From the NCBI GenBank assembly GCA_039602395.1, contig JBCNJP010000010.1:29515414-29579413 (forward strand): 64,000 bases of DNA, given 5' to 3'. Of this stretch, positions 34,040-44,941 are shown one piece after another. Each line of letters starts with the position of its first letter. Position 1 is the stretch's first letter. Made by a program: the position numbers and the translations under genes. The notes beneath the pieces were generated by a model. The model did no database searches and was not told the DNA's origin. It saw only the letters and a program-made list of their open reading frames with translations. This DNA comes from Deinandra increscens subsp. villosa. Its lineage: Eukaryota > Streptophyta > Magnoliopsida > Asterales > Asteraceae.

Positions 34040-36620
34040 TGTCACAAGCCCAAATTCAACCCGAATGATCGACCAGGATCTCAGTCATCAAACACACAGT
34101 GCAGTCTATATGCAAGTGTAAAACATCTAAAACCAAGGTTTAACAGTAAAAAGTTTTAACAAATGTTTTCAGAGTTTGCGGAAGCGTAAACCAAACCATA
34201 ACAAGTTTAAGTGTCTCGCGCCCAAGGCGCTCAAAAGACAAAATAGTTTGAAACATAAACATGCAAGTAAAAGAGATGAATCATGATCCTAAGGTTCTCC
34301 TTAGCGCTCCTACGGACCTGAGAAGAGACATGCTAAAGTGTTAACACAGGGTTGGTGAGTTCAAAGAGTTTAATAAAAGCATATAAATACCCTTTATCTA
34401 AATAGTTAGTTAACCGGTTATCCCCAACGAGGCCTAACCCCAATAGGAATCAAACATCATGTAAAGAAAAACAGTGTTAAACATTTTATATAGCCTTGGA
34501 TAGCTAGTCCATGATTATTGTAACCCAATAGGATCGTGTCACCGTTACTTAAAGATTTAAAAATTTTCCTTCTGCCCATGCTATACTGCCTAGCATGACC
34601 CAAAATTAGGACAACATAATACTCGTTCCACTCTCTAACAGGCGAGTGGGGCTAGAGCGACTAGCCTGGACAGTTTGTCAAGCCCAGCAAATCTACCTCA
34701 TTTTTCCCAGTTATCATCCGATATTAATGGTACACTGTAGAAGGACTCTGTGGCATGTTTATCATCTGTGGTTTACAAGGTAGTGTATAAAATAAAGTTT
34801 GTGTTCGCAAAGTTTGAACATTACCGCATGTCTTTTCATCCAAAAGTATAAATATTTAAAGTGGCGATGTAAACTCACCTCGGCCACGTAATAGTGAACC
34901 AAACAGTCAATGCTAACAAAAGATAGTGATTCTCCTTAGACCTAAACTAAGCCACATAATCGTGTAAGTGCTTGACTGTGTTTACTGACTGTCCCGATAT
35001 ACATGGACAAATGATAAGTTGACTCGATAACACAATGGTGATAAATTTAGGTTTTCAAATATTTATCTTAAAACGTATGTCACATAATAAGTCACATAGC
35101 AATAAATACTCACGCATCACAATTTATATACATTATCCCGCGTATACGATGTAAGATTGACGGGGCGATCTTACAAAATCTTGTTATTCTCACCGAGGTA
35201 GGAGACTTAGGATTTGTTACACGTACAAATAATTAGTTTGACCTAAAGCATGTAAACAAGTAACCAAGTAATCACAAGTTCATACGCATGCGTTACATAA
35301 AAAATATTTTTCCGGTAAATATATATTTATTGCGTATAAGTAAAGTTCACGTTAAAACCATTTTTTAATCACATGTCTAGCACAATGACTTCACGTCAAA
35401 CATATTTTAAGCCATATAAAGTCTTCGCTAACTCATGCATGCACCATACGTTAGCCTACGATCATGTTTCGTATGATAAAATCGTATATTTATTTAAATA
35501 TATTATTTTTCATGCAATCAATCATCAAGATACACACTTTATCATCCATCATGCATTCATCACCACAAATCATGCATCTTTATCATAGATCGGACATCAA
35601 ACCACCACCTTTTCCCCAGATCAATCATGTCTGAACATCAAAGACGAGCTTTTATCGAATATTTCACATAAAGTTTGCATCTTTCTCTCATACAAACCCT
35701 AGATCTAACATTTACATGCATCCATAAGATGAGTCATACATAAAAATCGAATCTTTATCAACATGCATGCATACAAGCCCTAGATCTAAGGATGGATCAA
35801 CATAATCACCATAAAATCCACATTTTTCTCACAAAGAGTCAAACTTTGTTACTCTAATCTCTAGATCTATGCATAAAACCATCATAACATTAACAAAGTG
35901 ACCTAGATCTAACAAGAAGTTCAAGCCTTGATGACTTTTAAGCAAAGAAAAAACAAAGAGAAGAACATACCAACGATATAGGAGCGATTGGTGATGAATA
36001 ATGAGCTTAGATCTTGATGTAACACACCATACTTGAACGATTTGGACTAAGAATGATCAGGAACAGCTTATGGGGTCCGATGGTATGATTTAGGGTCTAG
36101 AAACGAGCAAATGGATGCTAATGACGAATTTAGTGGGAAAATAGGGTTTTCACGATCGGAAACGTTTTTACGGACTGTCAAGGGGTCTGACTAGGCACAT
36201 TCGTGATCCGGGAACCGGCAAGGTCAGTCTTCTAGTTGACTTTCGTTGACTAGTCCCCGTTTTGTCTATTTTTTGCGTTTTTGGGCATGGTTTTCTATGG
36301 TTTCACACGTTATTAATTCACATCATATATATCACATTGAATCCAATAAAACAAGCTATAAATACACCATATAACATAATACAACCACATAGTTAAATTC
36401 ACGTAACAGTTTCGCATGTAAGTTACAACACATATCCATTTTCAGTTAATCACCAATGTTTCGAAACTCAACCTTGTGTGTGATATTTGTGATGTGTTTT
36501 AAGAATAATAGACTCCTCTAATACTCTAGATTGATGCACTACGCTTATATACGAGATTTCTGGTTTATCAGTTTTATCGGTTTTCACTGTGGGATTCACC
36601 CGACGGGTCAGATTGTCACA
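34040..36620 (-). mobile_element. Shared LTR: 5' LTR of Gypsy 2 and 3' LTR of Gypsy 1
   Basis: 2,581 bp from TGTCACAAGCCC (34040) to GATTGTCACA (36620), or TGTGACAATC...TTGTGACA on the minus strand. A primer-site remnant and gag of Gypsy 2 follow on the left; on the right is the pol end of Gypsy 1 with a purine-rich AACAGTGAGAGGA at the junction. One LTR therefore serves two internal domains. A copy of its right part is at 20360-21185. It also resembles the solo LTR 3665-6597 in places. Confidence 0.88.
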
Positions 36621-36829
36621 TCCTCTCACTGTTAAAAAATATTCGTCCTGAAAATTAAGATCGCAATAACGTTACCGAGAGTTTAATATTCACAAGTTAA
36701 AAGCTGCAACCTCGTTGCTGAGAGTTAGTAATTATAATTTAAATTTTTTACTCAAACGTAAGGGTAAAATTTTCAAGTTCTCACATCATCCCCCATTTAG
36801 GAAATTTCATCCCGAAATTTAAGAGTTAT

Positions 36830-38119
36830 CTTCATTATTCGTCGTAGGCTTCTTGAATAAGTTCGGATATTTGCGCATCATCTGATCCTCGTGTTCCTAG
36901 GTAAACTCTGATCCACGCTTCGAATTCCACCAAACCCTGACAATCAGTATCTTACTCTGCTTGAGCTGTCTGAATTCCCGATCCATTATTTCTAGTGGAT
37001 CCTCTACAAAATGTTGTTGTTCATCAATCTCTAACTTCTCGAGTGGAACTATGAGCGACCCGTACGGTAGACATTTCTTCAGATTAGATACGGATTACGT
37101 TATGCACGTTGCTCAGCTCTTTAGGAAGATCCTATCTGTAAGCGACGGGACCATTGTGGTTGACAATCTCGAACGGTCCAACGTACCTAGGGTTTAGCTT
37201 TCCTCATTTACCAAAATGAATAAACCCCTTTCCAAGGTGAAACTTTCAGAAGGACGCGATCTCCTACCTAAAGTTCCAAGGGTTTCCTACGCTTATTGGC
37301 GTAGCTTGACTGCCTATCACAAGCTGCTGCCATACGATTTCGGATTTGGACAATCTTCTCTGTTATCTCATGAATAAGCTCAGTTCGGTAAGCTGACTAT
37401 CACCCACCTTTCCTAGAAAATTGGTGATCTACACTTCCACCATATAGTGCCTCAAACGGCGCTGCTCCTATGCTAGTGTGATAACTGTTGTTATAAGAAA
37501 AATCCACCAACAGTAAGTGAGATTCCAAACTATTATGGAAATCGATCACAAAAGATATGAGCATGTCCTTTAAGTTCTGAACAGTCCTTTCACTTTGACT
37601 ATCACTCTGGGGATGATAAGTTGTGCTCATGTCAATCTGGGTTCCCAAAGCCTTCGGAAAAGACTTCTAAAACTTCAAAGTGAGTCGAGCATCTCGATCA
37701 GATATCATAGATCAGGGAACACTCTGATGTGAGACAACTTCCTTCAAGTACAATTATGCCAACTTTTCCATTTGATCAGTCTCTCCCATTGCCAAGATTA
37801 GCCAATTGATCAACAATCACCCAAATTGTATCGCATTGACTCAGGGTCTTGAGCAACTTCGTTATGAAATCCATCGTTATATGCTCCCATTTCCACATTG
37901 GGAGTTCCGGCTGCTGAAGTAGACCCGATGGCTTCTGGTACTTAATCTTTACCTTCGAACAAGTCAAACTAATGCTTACATACGTGGCGATGTCTGCCTT
38001 TATCTTCGGCCACCAGTAAACAGATTTTAGGTCGTTGTACATCTTATCAGAACCCATATGTACAAAGTGTCGAGATTTATGAGTCTCGTCCATTATTAAC
38101 TGCCTTATATTTCCATATG
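36830..38119 (-). pseudogene. Gypsy 1 integrase and C-terminal tail
   Basis: Minus strand, two main frames. 38093-37776 holds HKSRHFVHMGSDKMYNDLKS, WWPKIKADIATYV and WEHITMDFITKLLKTLS, that is the zinc-binding end and the first catalytic D. 37648-37400 holds STTYHPQSDSQSERTVQN, with the catalytic E, and GAAPFEALYGG. From 37390 to 36830 only scraps of the tail remain. It matches Gypsy 2 at 21324-22325 and 28519-28782 in order and sequence. Confidence 0.88.
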
Positions 38120-38263
38120 GTTCATCCTGTCATGTTAGAGCTTTTTGAGAGTTCGTGTTTTGAGTGGTCATTCGGTGAGAATCAGTCCTATGTCTATCCT
38201 TGTACTGTTCTAGTTGAATTAAAGCTCAAAACCATTCTTATTTACTGATTTGTGCTCTAAACA
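38120..38263 (-). mobile_element. Truncated copy of the 330-bp LTR in Gypsy 1 integrase
   Basis: The 144 bp from 'ttcatcctgtcatgtta' to 'gctctaaaca' match the right part of 28783-29112. The left part has been deleted, joining at CCATATGG. The right flank AATTTCTACAC matches the Gypsy target better than in Gypsy 2. Confidence 0.85.
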
Positions 38264-40114
38264 AATTTCTACACTTGATATGCATTGAGACAAGATCCAG
38301 AAAGGCCAATTACAATTTCCACATTGGGGCACCAATGGCCTTCTCGCAAAATATCGGATCACATCCGATCTAACATCAAATTGCATGTCCAGCCCTCTCA
38401 AGGATTCAAACTCTAATTTCTCATCCTTTTGGGCCTTGAGTTGGGTATTTCAGATCTGATCTGGCAGACCAGAATTAATCATCAATCGTAAAGCACGAAC
38501 ACGCTTTGGCTTTGTTTCCTTCTGGCTCAGGGCATCGGCTACCACATTAGCTTTTCCCGAATGATACTTGATGGCACATTCATAGTCATTAAGCAATTCG
38601 ACCCATCTACGCTGCCTCATGTTCAACTCCTTTTGGTCAAGATGTGCTGGATACTCTTGTGATCCGTGTAAATTGTGCATTTCGTACCATACAAGTATTG
38701 TGTCAGATCCTTAATGCAAAAACCACAGCTCGCAACTCTAAATCATGTATTGTATAATTCTTCTCATTATTCGAGAGCTGTCGAGAGGCATAAGCAATAA
38801 CCTTATCGTACTGCATAAGGACACAACCTACACCTTTTTTAGATGCATCACAATACATGACAAAGTCTTAGGTACCTTCTGGTAATGAAAGAATAGGCGC
38901 ACTACAAAACTTCTGCTTCAGAAGCTGAAATGCAGTGTCATGCTTCACATCCCATTTATACACCACACCTTTATGCGTTAAAGTTGTATGAGGCTGAACG
39001 ATCTTCAAAAAGACTTCGATAAATCACCTGTAGTAGCCTGCTAGGCCGAGGAATTGGCATACTTCGGTCGGCGTGTTAGGTAGAGGCTAATCCTTAATCG
39101 CCTCAATCTTTGACAAATCCACAGGAATTCCCAATTCATTCACCACGTGGCCCAGAAACTACACTTCTCGAATCCAGAAGTTGCACTTTGAGAAGTTAGC
39201 TTATAGTTGCTCCTTTCTCAGCAGGTCAAGAATAAACGAAGATGCTCAGTGTGATCATCCGTCGTCTTCGAATAAATGAGAATTTAATCAATAAACACGA
39301 TGACAAACTAATTTAGGTACGACTTGCAAACTAAATTTATGAGATCTATGAATACAGCCAGCACTTTGATTAGCTCGAATGACATAACCAGAAACTCATA
39401 CTGACCTTATCAAGTTCTGAAAACAGTCTTCGAAATATCTTTTTCTCGGACTCTTAACTGATGATACCCATATCTTAAATCAATCTTAGAATAGTAACTC
39501 GATCCTTGAAGCTGATCGAACAAATCTTCGATACACGGAAGAGGATACCGATTCTTCATGGTAACCTTATTCAATTCTCGGTAATTAATGCACATGCGAA
39601 AACTGCATTCCTTTTTCTTGACGAATAAAATATGTTCTCCCTAGGGCGACGAGCTAGGCCTAATAAAATCCTTTTCCAGCAAGTCTTGTAATCGAGCATA
39701 CAATTCTTGAAGCTCATTTAGCACAAGTTGATAAGGAGCTCAGGCAATCGGCGATGCCCCAGGTGCCAAATCGATCTGGAATTCAATCTACCTAAGCGGA
39801 GGAAGACCTAGCAAGTCTTCGAGAAACACATCGGGAAAATTACAAACAACTGGAATATTTTCAACATGTGGCTCTTCAACCGGCTTTTCAACAACATGAG
39901 CTAAAATAGCCACGTGTCTCTTTCGCATACACTTTTCTGCTTTAAGGAAAGAAATAATCCTGACTACGGATCTGCTCCGTTCGCCACGAATAGATAAGAA
40001 TTCACCATTCGAGAGAAGAATTCACACAATCTTCTCGTAGCACACGATCTCTGCTCTTTGCTGGGATAACCATTCCATTCCGATGATGACGTCAAAAGTT
40101 CCTAAAGTCATAGG
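38264..40114 (-). pseudogene. Gypsy 1 protease end, reverse transcriptase and RNase H
   Basis: Minus strand. RT segment 39595-39410 reads CINYRELNKVTMKNRYPLPC and SKIDLRYGYHQLRV. RNase H segment 38680-38450 reads RRWVELLNDYECAIKYHSGK and VADALSQKETKPKRV, followed by FDVRSDVIRYFARRPLVPQC (38401-38264). The end of the protease lies near 40050-40114, where the Tat element interrupts it; the rest resumes at 50028. Many stops and small indels are present. Confidence 0.88.
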
Positions 40115-40457
40115 TGATAAATAAAGATGGTTTGGATGTGTCATACACATCCAATCATTTACTTCCAAGTCCTTCGGATATGTTTCTGGAGGAGGTGTTT
40201 TGCAGGATACAGGCAGATGCGATTATGTAGATGCGAGGCTGAGGAATCAAGACCGAAGCCTATAAATACCCAAAGGACTGTATAGATTAAGGGATCAGAT
40301 GTCATTTGTAATTTCTATATTACACATGCGTTTGTATACTTTCTCTCTCTAGAAAATAAATAATATCTTACATTTCTACTAGAATCTTCTCACTTCTCCA
40401 TTACTACTCTTAATATGATTTGGCGGCAATTTTCCACGGGGATAACTTGCTTTTTCA
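40115..40457 (+). repeat. Tat element 5' LTR
   Basis: 343 bp, TGATAAATAAAGATGG to CTTTTTCA. A TATA box (TATAAATA) lies at 40261-40268. It differs from the 3' LTR by a small number of substitutions and indels at its first bases (TGATGAAGTAATTGATGG in the 3' LTR). Confidence 0.93.
40261..40268 (+). promoter_or_regulatory. Tat 5' LTR TATA box
   Basis: TATAAATA in 'gcctataaatacccaaag'. The 3' LTR has the same box at 49831-49838. Confidence 0.7.
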
Positions 40458-40458
40458 G

Positions 40459-40470
40459 TGGCGGCATCCG
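40459..40470 (+). promoter_or_regulatory. Tat primer binding site, tentative
   Basis: TGGCGGCATCCG starts one base after the LTR. It begins like TGGCG-type primer sites of Tat and Athila elements, but I cannot name the tRNA. Confidence 0.5.
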
Positions 40471-41055
40471 TATAGTGACTCGACTTGTTCAGAAGTAATG
40501 GAATCGTTGGTTGATTTAGGTAAAAGGATTGTTAGTTCTTCGTCGGGGGGGGGGGGGGGGAGTGTAGAAGGAAGTTTGTCTAAGCGTGATGCAATGCCAT
40601 ATTTATCCTTCACGCCCAAGACGAAATATTCTGCCGTATCACAAATTAATCATGATACAGCTACTCCGAATTCCAAAACGGTGCCTAGTTCGAGTTCTTC
40701 CAGAAAGGGAGGACGAGAGGTAGACGGTAGAGGATTCAGTCCATCAAAACAGTTCGCAATAGTGAATCAGGATGCTGAGAATAAAGTTCCACTTGCAAAG
40801 GAGTATGATGAGTTAACAGAGTTTGATGTTAAATTTTTAACGCGAAACAAAGCATTGTTATGGCAGTTGAAGAAGAGAGTGAAGACGTGAAGCGAATGGA
40901 AGAAAGTGCAGATCGGAAATGCAATGCACGGAAGGAAGTGGGATTATCAAAGGAATGGGACAATCAAGTACGTTTAGATGAATGCATACAGGATGAAGGT
41001 TATCCTATTCAAAATCTGGAAAGGCATGGTTACGATAAAAATGCTATGGTGACAT
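40471..41055 (+). pseudogene. Tat gag N-terminal region
   Basis: Two overlapping plus-strand frames: one to 40890 with SLVDLGKRIVSSSS, encoded around a G17 run at about 40545-40561, and another (40860-41069) with EEESEDVKRMEESADRK. Charged and helical, no domain known to me. The open frame that seems to start at 40420 inside the LTR is not a true start. It may be joined by splicing at 41055 to the Gag core. Confidence 0.5.
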
Positions 41056-41230
41056 GTACATGTTTCTGAAATAATTTGTTGAGCTATAGCGTTTATGTTT
41101 ATTTTAAAGGATATTTATTTTATCAAATCCTTCAAAAAATATATGTATATTTGGTGAAGGATTTCTGAATTAAAATGCTAAGTTATAATAAAACCTATGT
41201 GTATTTTTCTGAAAAATGTTGTGATGACAG
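41056..41230 (+). other. Candidate spliceosomal intron in Tat gag
   Basis: AT-rich DNA with GTACATG at the left end and GTGATGACAG at the right. Joining exon ends ACAT and ATTTTACT keeps the frame into FTIPCMPQSM and on to the Gag core. An alternative donor lies at 41049 (GTGACA). No cDNA evidence is available. Confidence 0.4.
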
Positions 41231-42138
41231 ATTTTACTATTCCATGTATGCCTCAATCTATGATTTCATAATCCAAATTTGCACCATATATTTCTGAGTC
41301 TGTATTTCCAAAAAAACCGAAACTACCTTCGGTTGTGGGTAAGTATGCCGGATTGGCAGGTTCGGACGACCATGTGTTTGAGTTTTATTATGCGGCTCGT
41401 TTAGAGCATTGGTCAAAAGAGATATTGTGTCACATGTTTGTGCAAAATTTTACGGGAATTGCAAGGGTGTGGTTTGATTCCATATCGTCGGGTCAGGTTG
41501 AAAGTTTTGAAGATTTAAAAAACAAATTTTTGCGTCAATTTAGTCAGCAAAAAAGGTGTATGAAGGACTCGACGGAAGTGCACAATATTCGACAAAGAGA
41601 CAGTGAGTCAATTAAAGATTTTATTACTAGGTTTCATAAGGAGAGTATGCGGGTTGAAGGAGCGGGTGATCAGTTGTGAATTTCGGAGTTTTGTCACAGG
41701 GTAAGGTGTGCACAGTTGGTGAAAAAATTGCCTGCGGATCTGCCTAGATCCAAGGACGTTTTAATGGATAAGGCTAGGGCTTTCGTGAGGGCCAAAAACG
41801 CATGTAAATACTTAAATGGGAATAACGGAAGGTCTAATCAGATGCGGCAAGGCTTTGTTCCTTTTTTGTGGGGGAATGGTGGATCTATAAGGGAGGCAGG
41901 ATCAGTCCCACATAATAAATGGTTGCGGGTACCTCCGCCTAGAGGTAAAAATTTTGGATTGGCTCCAGGAAACACGTATGTGGATAACCGAGGTGCAAAG
42001 TTTGTGGAATTGATTAAAACTCCGGGCCAGATCTTAGCAACTGAGAAGGTGGATCTGCTCATGCCACCCAAGATAAGGACCGCACCCACAAGAAATTTGG
42101 ACAAGTACTGTTAATATGACAAGAATAGAGACCAGAAT
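41231..42138 (+). pseudogene. Tat gag core and C-terminus
   Basis: Plus strand. FPKKPKLPSVVGKYAGLAGS, then HMFVQNFTGIARVWFDSI, FEDLKNKFLRQFSQQKRCM and EVHNIRQRDSESIKDFITRF are the retrotransposon Gag domain of Tat elements. A stop lies at 41679; the frame resumes with RVKKLPADLP-like sequence to 42114. RNLDKYC, stop, YDKNRDQ and CWTLKREIDK are the zinc-binding end in degenerate form. It lies upstream of the protease in the same sense. Confidence 0.88.
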
Positions 42139-42750
42139 ATGTGTTGGACCTTAAAGCGAGAAATTGATAAGGTGGTAAGGTCAGGAAAGTTGGGGCACTT
42201 GGTCAAAATAATAAGGAATGATGTGCAGGGAGATGCGTCTGTAATTCACGTGGTGCAGATGCAACGATCGGACTTGTATAGGAACGTGCGGGGTAAGACT
42301 AGTAAACAGGTGGATTGGAAGTATCAAGAAATAACTTTTCCTCCGATTTTAGAGCATATGGAAACAATAGAACCTGTTATGGTATCTGCAAAGATTGGGG
42401 GTTTTTTTGGTAAAAAGGGTATATGCTCACAGTGTCGACCGACTAGCATACCTCTAATCAGATTTGCGAGGGAGGTAGTCAAAACTGTGGGGGAAATAAC
42501 CCTGCCTATGATCATAGGCAATGGGTTGCATGTGAGACAGTTGGATGTGACATTTCTGGTAGTGTCGGCAGCGTCTGTGCATAATGTTATCTTGGGAAGG
42601 CCTATCTTGAGACAATTGGGGGCAGTTCTATCAGTGGTACATGGTATGATTAGGTTTCCTACACCAGTGGGAATTGCAACTTTAATTACAGATTCAGGGG
42701 TGCAAGTGCACGATGTGGCTATTCCAACAGATACGGAAATGGTTGATTAG
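42139..42750 (+). pseudogene. Tat protease region, active site missing
   Basis: A plus-strand frame with PTSIPLIRFAREVVKTVGEI and VHNVILGRPILRQLGAVLSV, the C-terminal half of a Tat aspartic protease. Where relatives carry V-D-(T/S/G)-G-S and a following YEHCF block, this copy reads GGFFGKKGICSQC, so the catalytic Asp loop is gone. The protein could not cut Gag-Pol. The frame is otherwise open for 203 codons. Confidence 0.8.
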
Positions 42751-43666
42751 AAAGAGGAGGAAAGTATTAAGTGGGCAATCAACTCGAAGTTTCCAGACCA
42801 ACAATTACAGATAGGTGATGGTTTGTCGGTAGAAGGACGTGGGAAGCTATACGTGTTGTTAAAAAATAAAGTGGATGTGTTTGCTTGGGAACCTTCGAAT
42901 ATGACGGGGGTACCATGGTCATTGGCCGAGCATAGATTAGCCTTATATCCTGGTAGTAAACCAGTTCAGCAAAGATAAAGGGGGATGGATAGTGAACGAG
43001 CGGATGTAGCAAATGAAGAAGTTAAAAAGTTAGTGGAAGCAGGAATTGTGTGGAAAATACAATACACAGAATAGATGTCGAATCCGGTGTTGGTAAAGAA
43101 ACCTGATGGGCCGTGGCGGATATGCATTAATTTTAAAGATGTAAACAATGCATGGCCAAAAGATTGTTATCCTCTGTCAGAAATAGATATTAAAGTGGAT
43201 TCGGTTTTGGGTTTCCGATGGAAATGCTTTTTGGATGCGCATAAGGGATATCACCAGATACAAATGACAGTTAAGGATGAGGATAAGGCTTCATTTATAA
43301 CAAGAAAGGGGATGTTTTGCTATAATAAAATGCCTTCTGGACTTAAAAATGCAGGTGCAACTTATCAGCATCTTATGGATTGGGCATTTCAGAAGCAGGT
43401 GGGAAGAAATTTAGAGGCCTACGTGGATGATATTGTTATTAAAAGCTGAAAAGAAGAAGAAATGTTTAAAGACATTGAAGAAACATTTGCGAAGCTCAAG
43501 GAAATAAACATGAAATTAAATCCGAAAAAATGTTCTTTTCGAATGGATGCGGGAAAGTTTTTAGGTAAGATGGTAGATAATGAAGGAATCTGTGCTTGTC
43601 CTGACAAAGTAGATGCGATCTTTCAGATTGGATCACCTTCTACTGTTAAAGATGTACAGGTTTTGA
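42751..43666 (+). pseudogene. Tat reverse transcriptase
   Basis: Plus strand. The start is WAINSKFPDQQLQIG and VDVFAWEPSNMTGVPWSLAE, then after stops NPVLVKKPDGPWRICINFKD, FLDAHKGYHQIQM and AYVDDIVIKS with the catalytic YVDD near 43420-43431. A TGA follows KS at 43449, and the thumb continues FAKLKEINMKLNPKKCSFRM. A frameshift lies near 43675 at NGRVG. Confidence 0.93.
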
Positions 43667-44342
43667 ATGGAAGGGTTGGTTGCTCTACAAAGATTTATTT
43701 CTAAAGCTGCAGAAAGGTCGTTGCCTTTTATGCAAGTATTAAAGGGGAGTATTGAGAAGTCAGGATTCTGTGGGTCGGTGGAGGCAGAGGATGCGTTCAA
43801 GCAGTTGAAGGAAGTTTCAATGACACTTCCAATATTAACTGCTCCAGTAGCTTGTGAAACTTTGCAGATGTATCTTGCAGTGTTGGAAGGTGCAGTTAGT
43901 TATGTGTTAGTGGCTGAGCGGAGGCAAAAACAGAGGCCTATATATTATGTCAGTAAGGTTTCAAAAGACTATGAGGTGCGGTATTCCCATATGGAAAATT
44001 TAGTATTGGCACTTGTATTAACGGCGAGACGCTTACGGCGGTATTTCCAGGCACATATGATTGAGGTTTTAACAACTTCTTCTATGAGCCAGGTGTTGCG
44101 GAAGCCGGAAGTGTCAGGAAGAATGGTAAAGTGGGCGGTTGAGTTAGGTCAGTATGATATTCAGTTTAAACCAAGAGTGACAGTAAAGGGACAAGTGGTA
44201 GCTGATTTTTTGGCAGAAATGCTAGTTGGATGCATGTTACAAAGAGCAAATGATAGCAGTTCCGAAGTACAGCAAAATTTAGCAAAAGAAGATTGGAAGC
44301 TATTTACAGATGGGTCATCTAGTGAAGATGGAACGGGAACAG
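43667..44342 (+). pseudogene. Tat first RNase H and start of second RNase H
   Basis: Plus strand. SKAAERSLPFMQVLKG, RPIYYVSKVSKDYEVRYSHM and VLALVLTARRLRRYFQAHMI are the first RNase H of Gypsy pol, already degenerate in its acidic sites as usual for Tat. From about 44290 WKLFTDGSSSEDGTGTG begins the second, archaeal-type RNase H, with the catalytic D in TDGSS. The open frame then runs into an intron-like segment at 44343. Confidence 0.9.
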
Positions 44343-44433
44343 GTTTGTCTGGATTCTTGTTTATTATATTATAAGTATATCTTTTCTTGAAAATTTTATT
44401 ATATGTGTGCATGTGTTTTGGATTGTATGGCAG
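44343..44433 (+). other. Spliceosomal intron A inside the Tat second RNase H
   Basis: 91 bp, GTTTGTCTGG to GTATGGCAG. Removing it joins GGA ACA G with GT TTA TTA TTA ATT AGT CCG, that is TGTG then LLLISPEGDELTYAL, the expected continuation of the domain. Both ends carry CAGGTTT, a direct repeat. The interval itself is AT-rich with stops. Confidence 0.75.
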
Positions 44434-44535
44434 GTTTATTATTAATTAGTCCGGAAGGGGATGAACTGACATATGCATTAAAATTTTAATTTAGTGTATC
44501 CAAAAATGAAGCTGAGTATGAGGTATTATTAGCAG
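44434..44535 (+). pseudogene. Tat second RNase H, middle exon
   Basis: 102 bp coding LLLISPEGDELTYALKF, a stop, and FSVSKNEAEYEVLLA. NEAEYEALLAG is the conserved helix of the second RNase H of Tat elements. The exon length is a multiple of three. Confidence 0.85.
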
Positions 44536-44699
44536 GTGGTTAAGTTTGATTTTTACTTGAATAACATAAAAACTCGTTTCTTTTAAAAAAAATATGTGGA
44601 AGGATATGTTAGGAGCCGGCATTGTTTTTTTGGGTAAAGGGTTAAAGGAGCCGGCATTGGTTTATTCTAAGTATGTGTGTGGTGTCTCTTTAAGTGCAG
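44536..44699 (+). other. Spliceosomal intron B inside the Tat second RNase H
   Basis: 164 bp, GTGGTTAAG to TTTAAGTGCAG. Removal joins LLAG with LRLAKKFGAVNVKAHVD in frame. Both ends carry GCAGGT followed within two bases by TTAAG, again a direct repeat. A 14-bp word AGGAGCCGGCATTG occurs twice inside, 36 bp apart. Confidence 0.75.
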
Positions 44700-44941
44700 G
44701 TTTAAGATTGGCTAAGAAGTTTGGAGCTGTAAATGTAAAAGCGCATGTGGATACGTTGTTAGTAGCTAATCACATTAAGGGGGAATATGAAGCTAAGAGT
44801 GTTGTTATGGCACTTTACTTAACACAAGTTAAGGCTTTGATGAATTTATTTGCGGGTTGTGAAGTGGTACATGTACCAAGGGGGGAAAATAAGAAGGTGG
44901 ATGTGTTGAGCAAGTTGGCGTCGACTGGTTTCAGCATTTAG
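44700..44941 (+). pseudogene. Tat second RNase H, last exon
   Basis: Plus strand. LRLAKKFGAVNVKAHVDTLL, HIKGEYEAKSVVMALYL and VPRGENKKVDVLSKLASTGF complete the domain, including the catalytic D in VD and the N-K-K-(A/V)-D-(A/V)-LSKLAS end. A stop appears at 44941, while the frame toward the integrase continues after a shift. Confidence 0.9.

Noticed and set aside
40420..40470. ORF apparently starting inside the Tat 5' LTR
   Set aside because: The first codons lie in the LTR and primer site; the frame is open by chance there, and the coding part, if any, begins after 40471.
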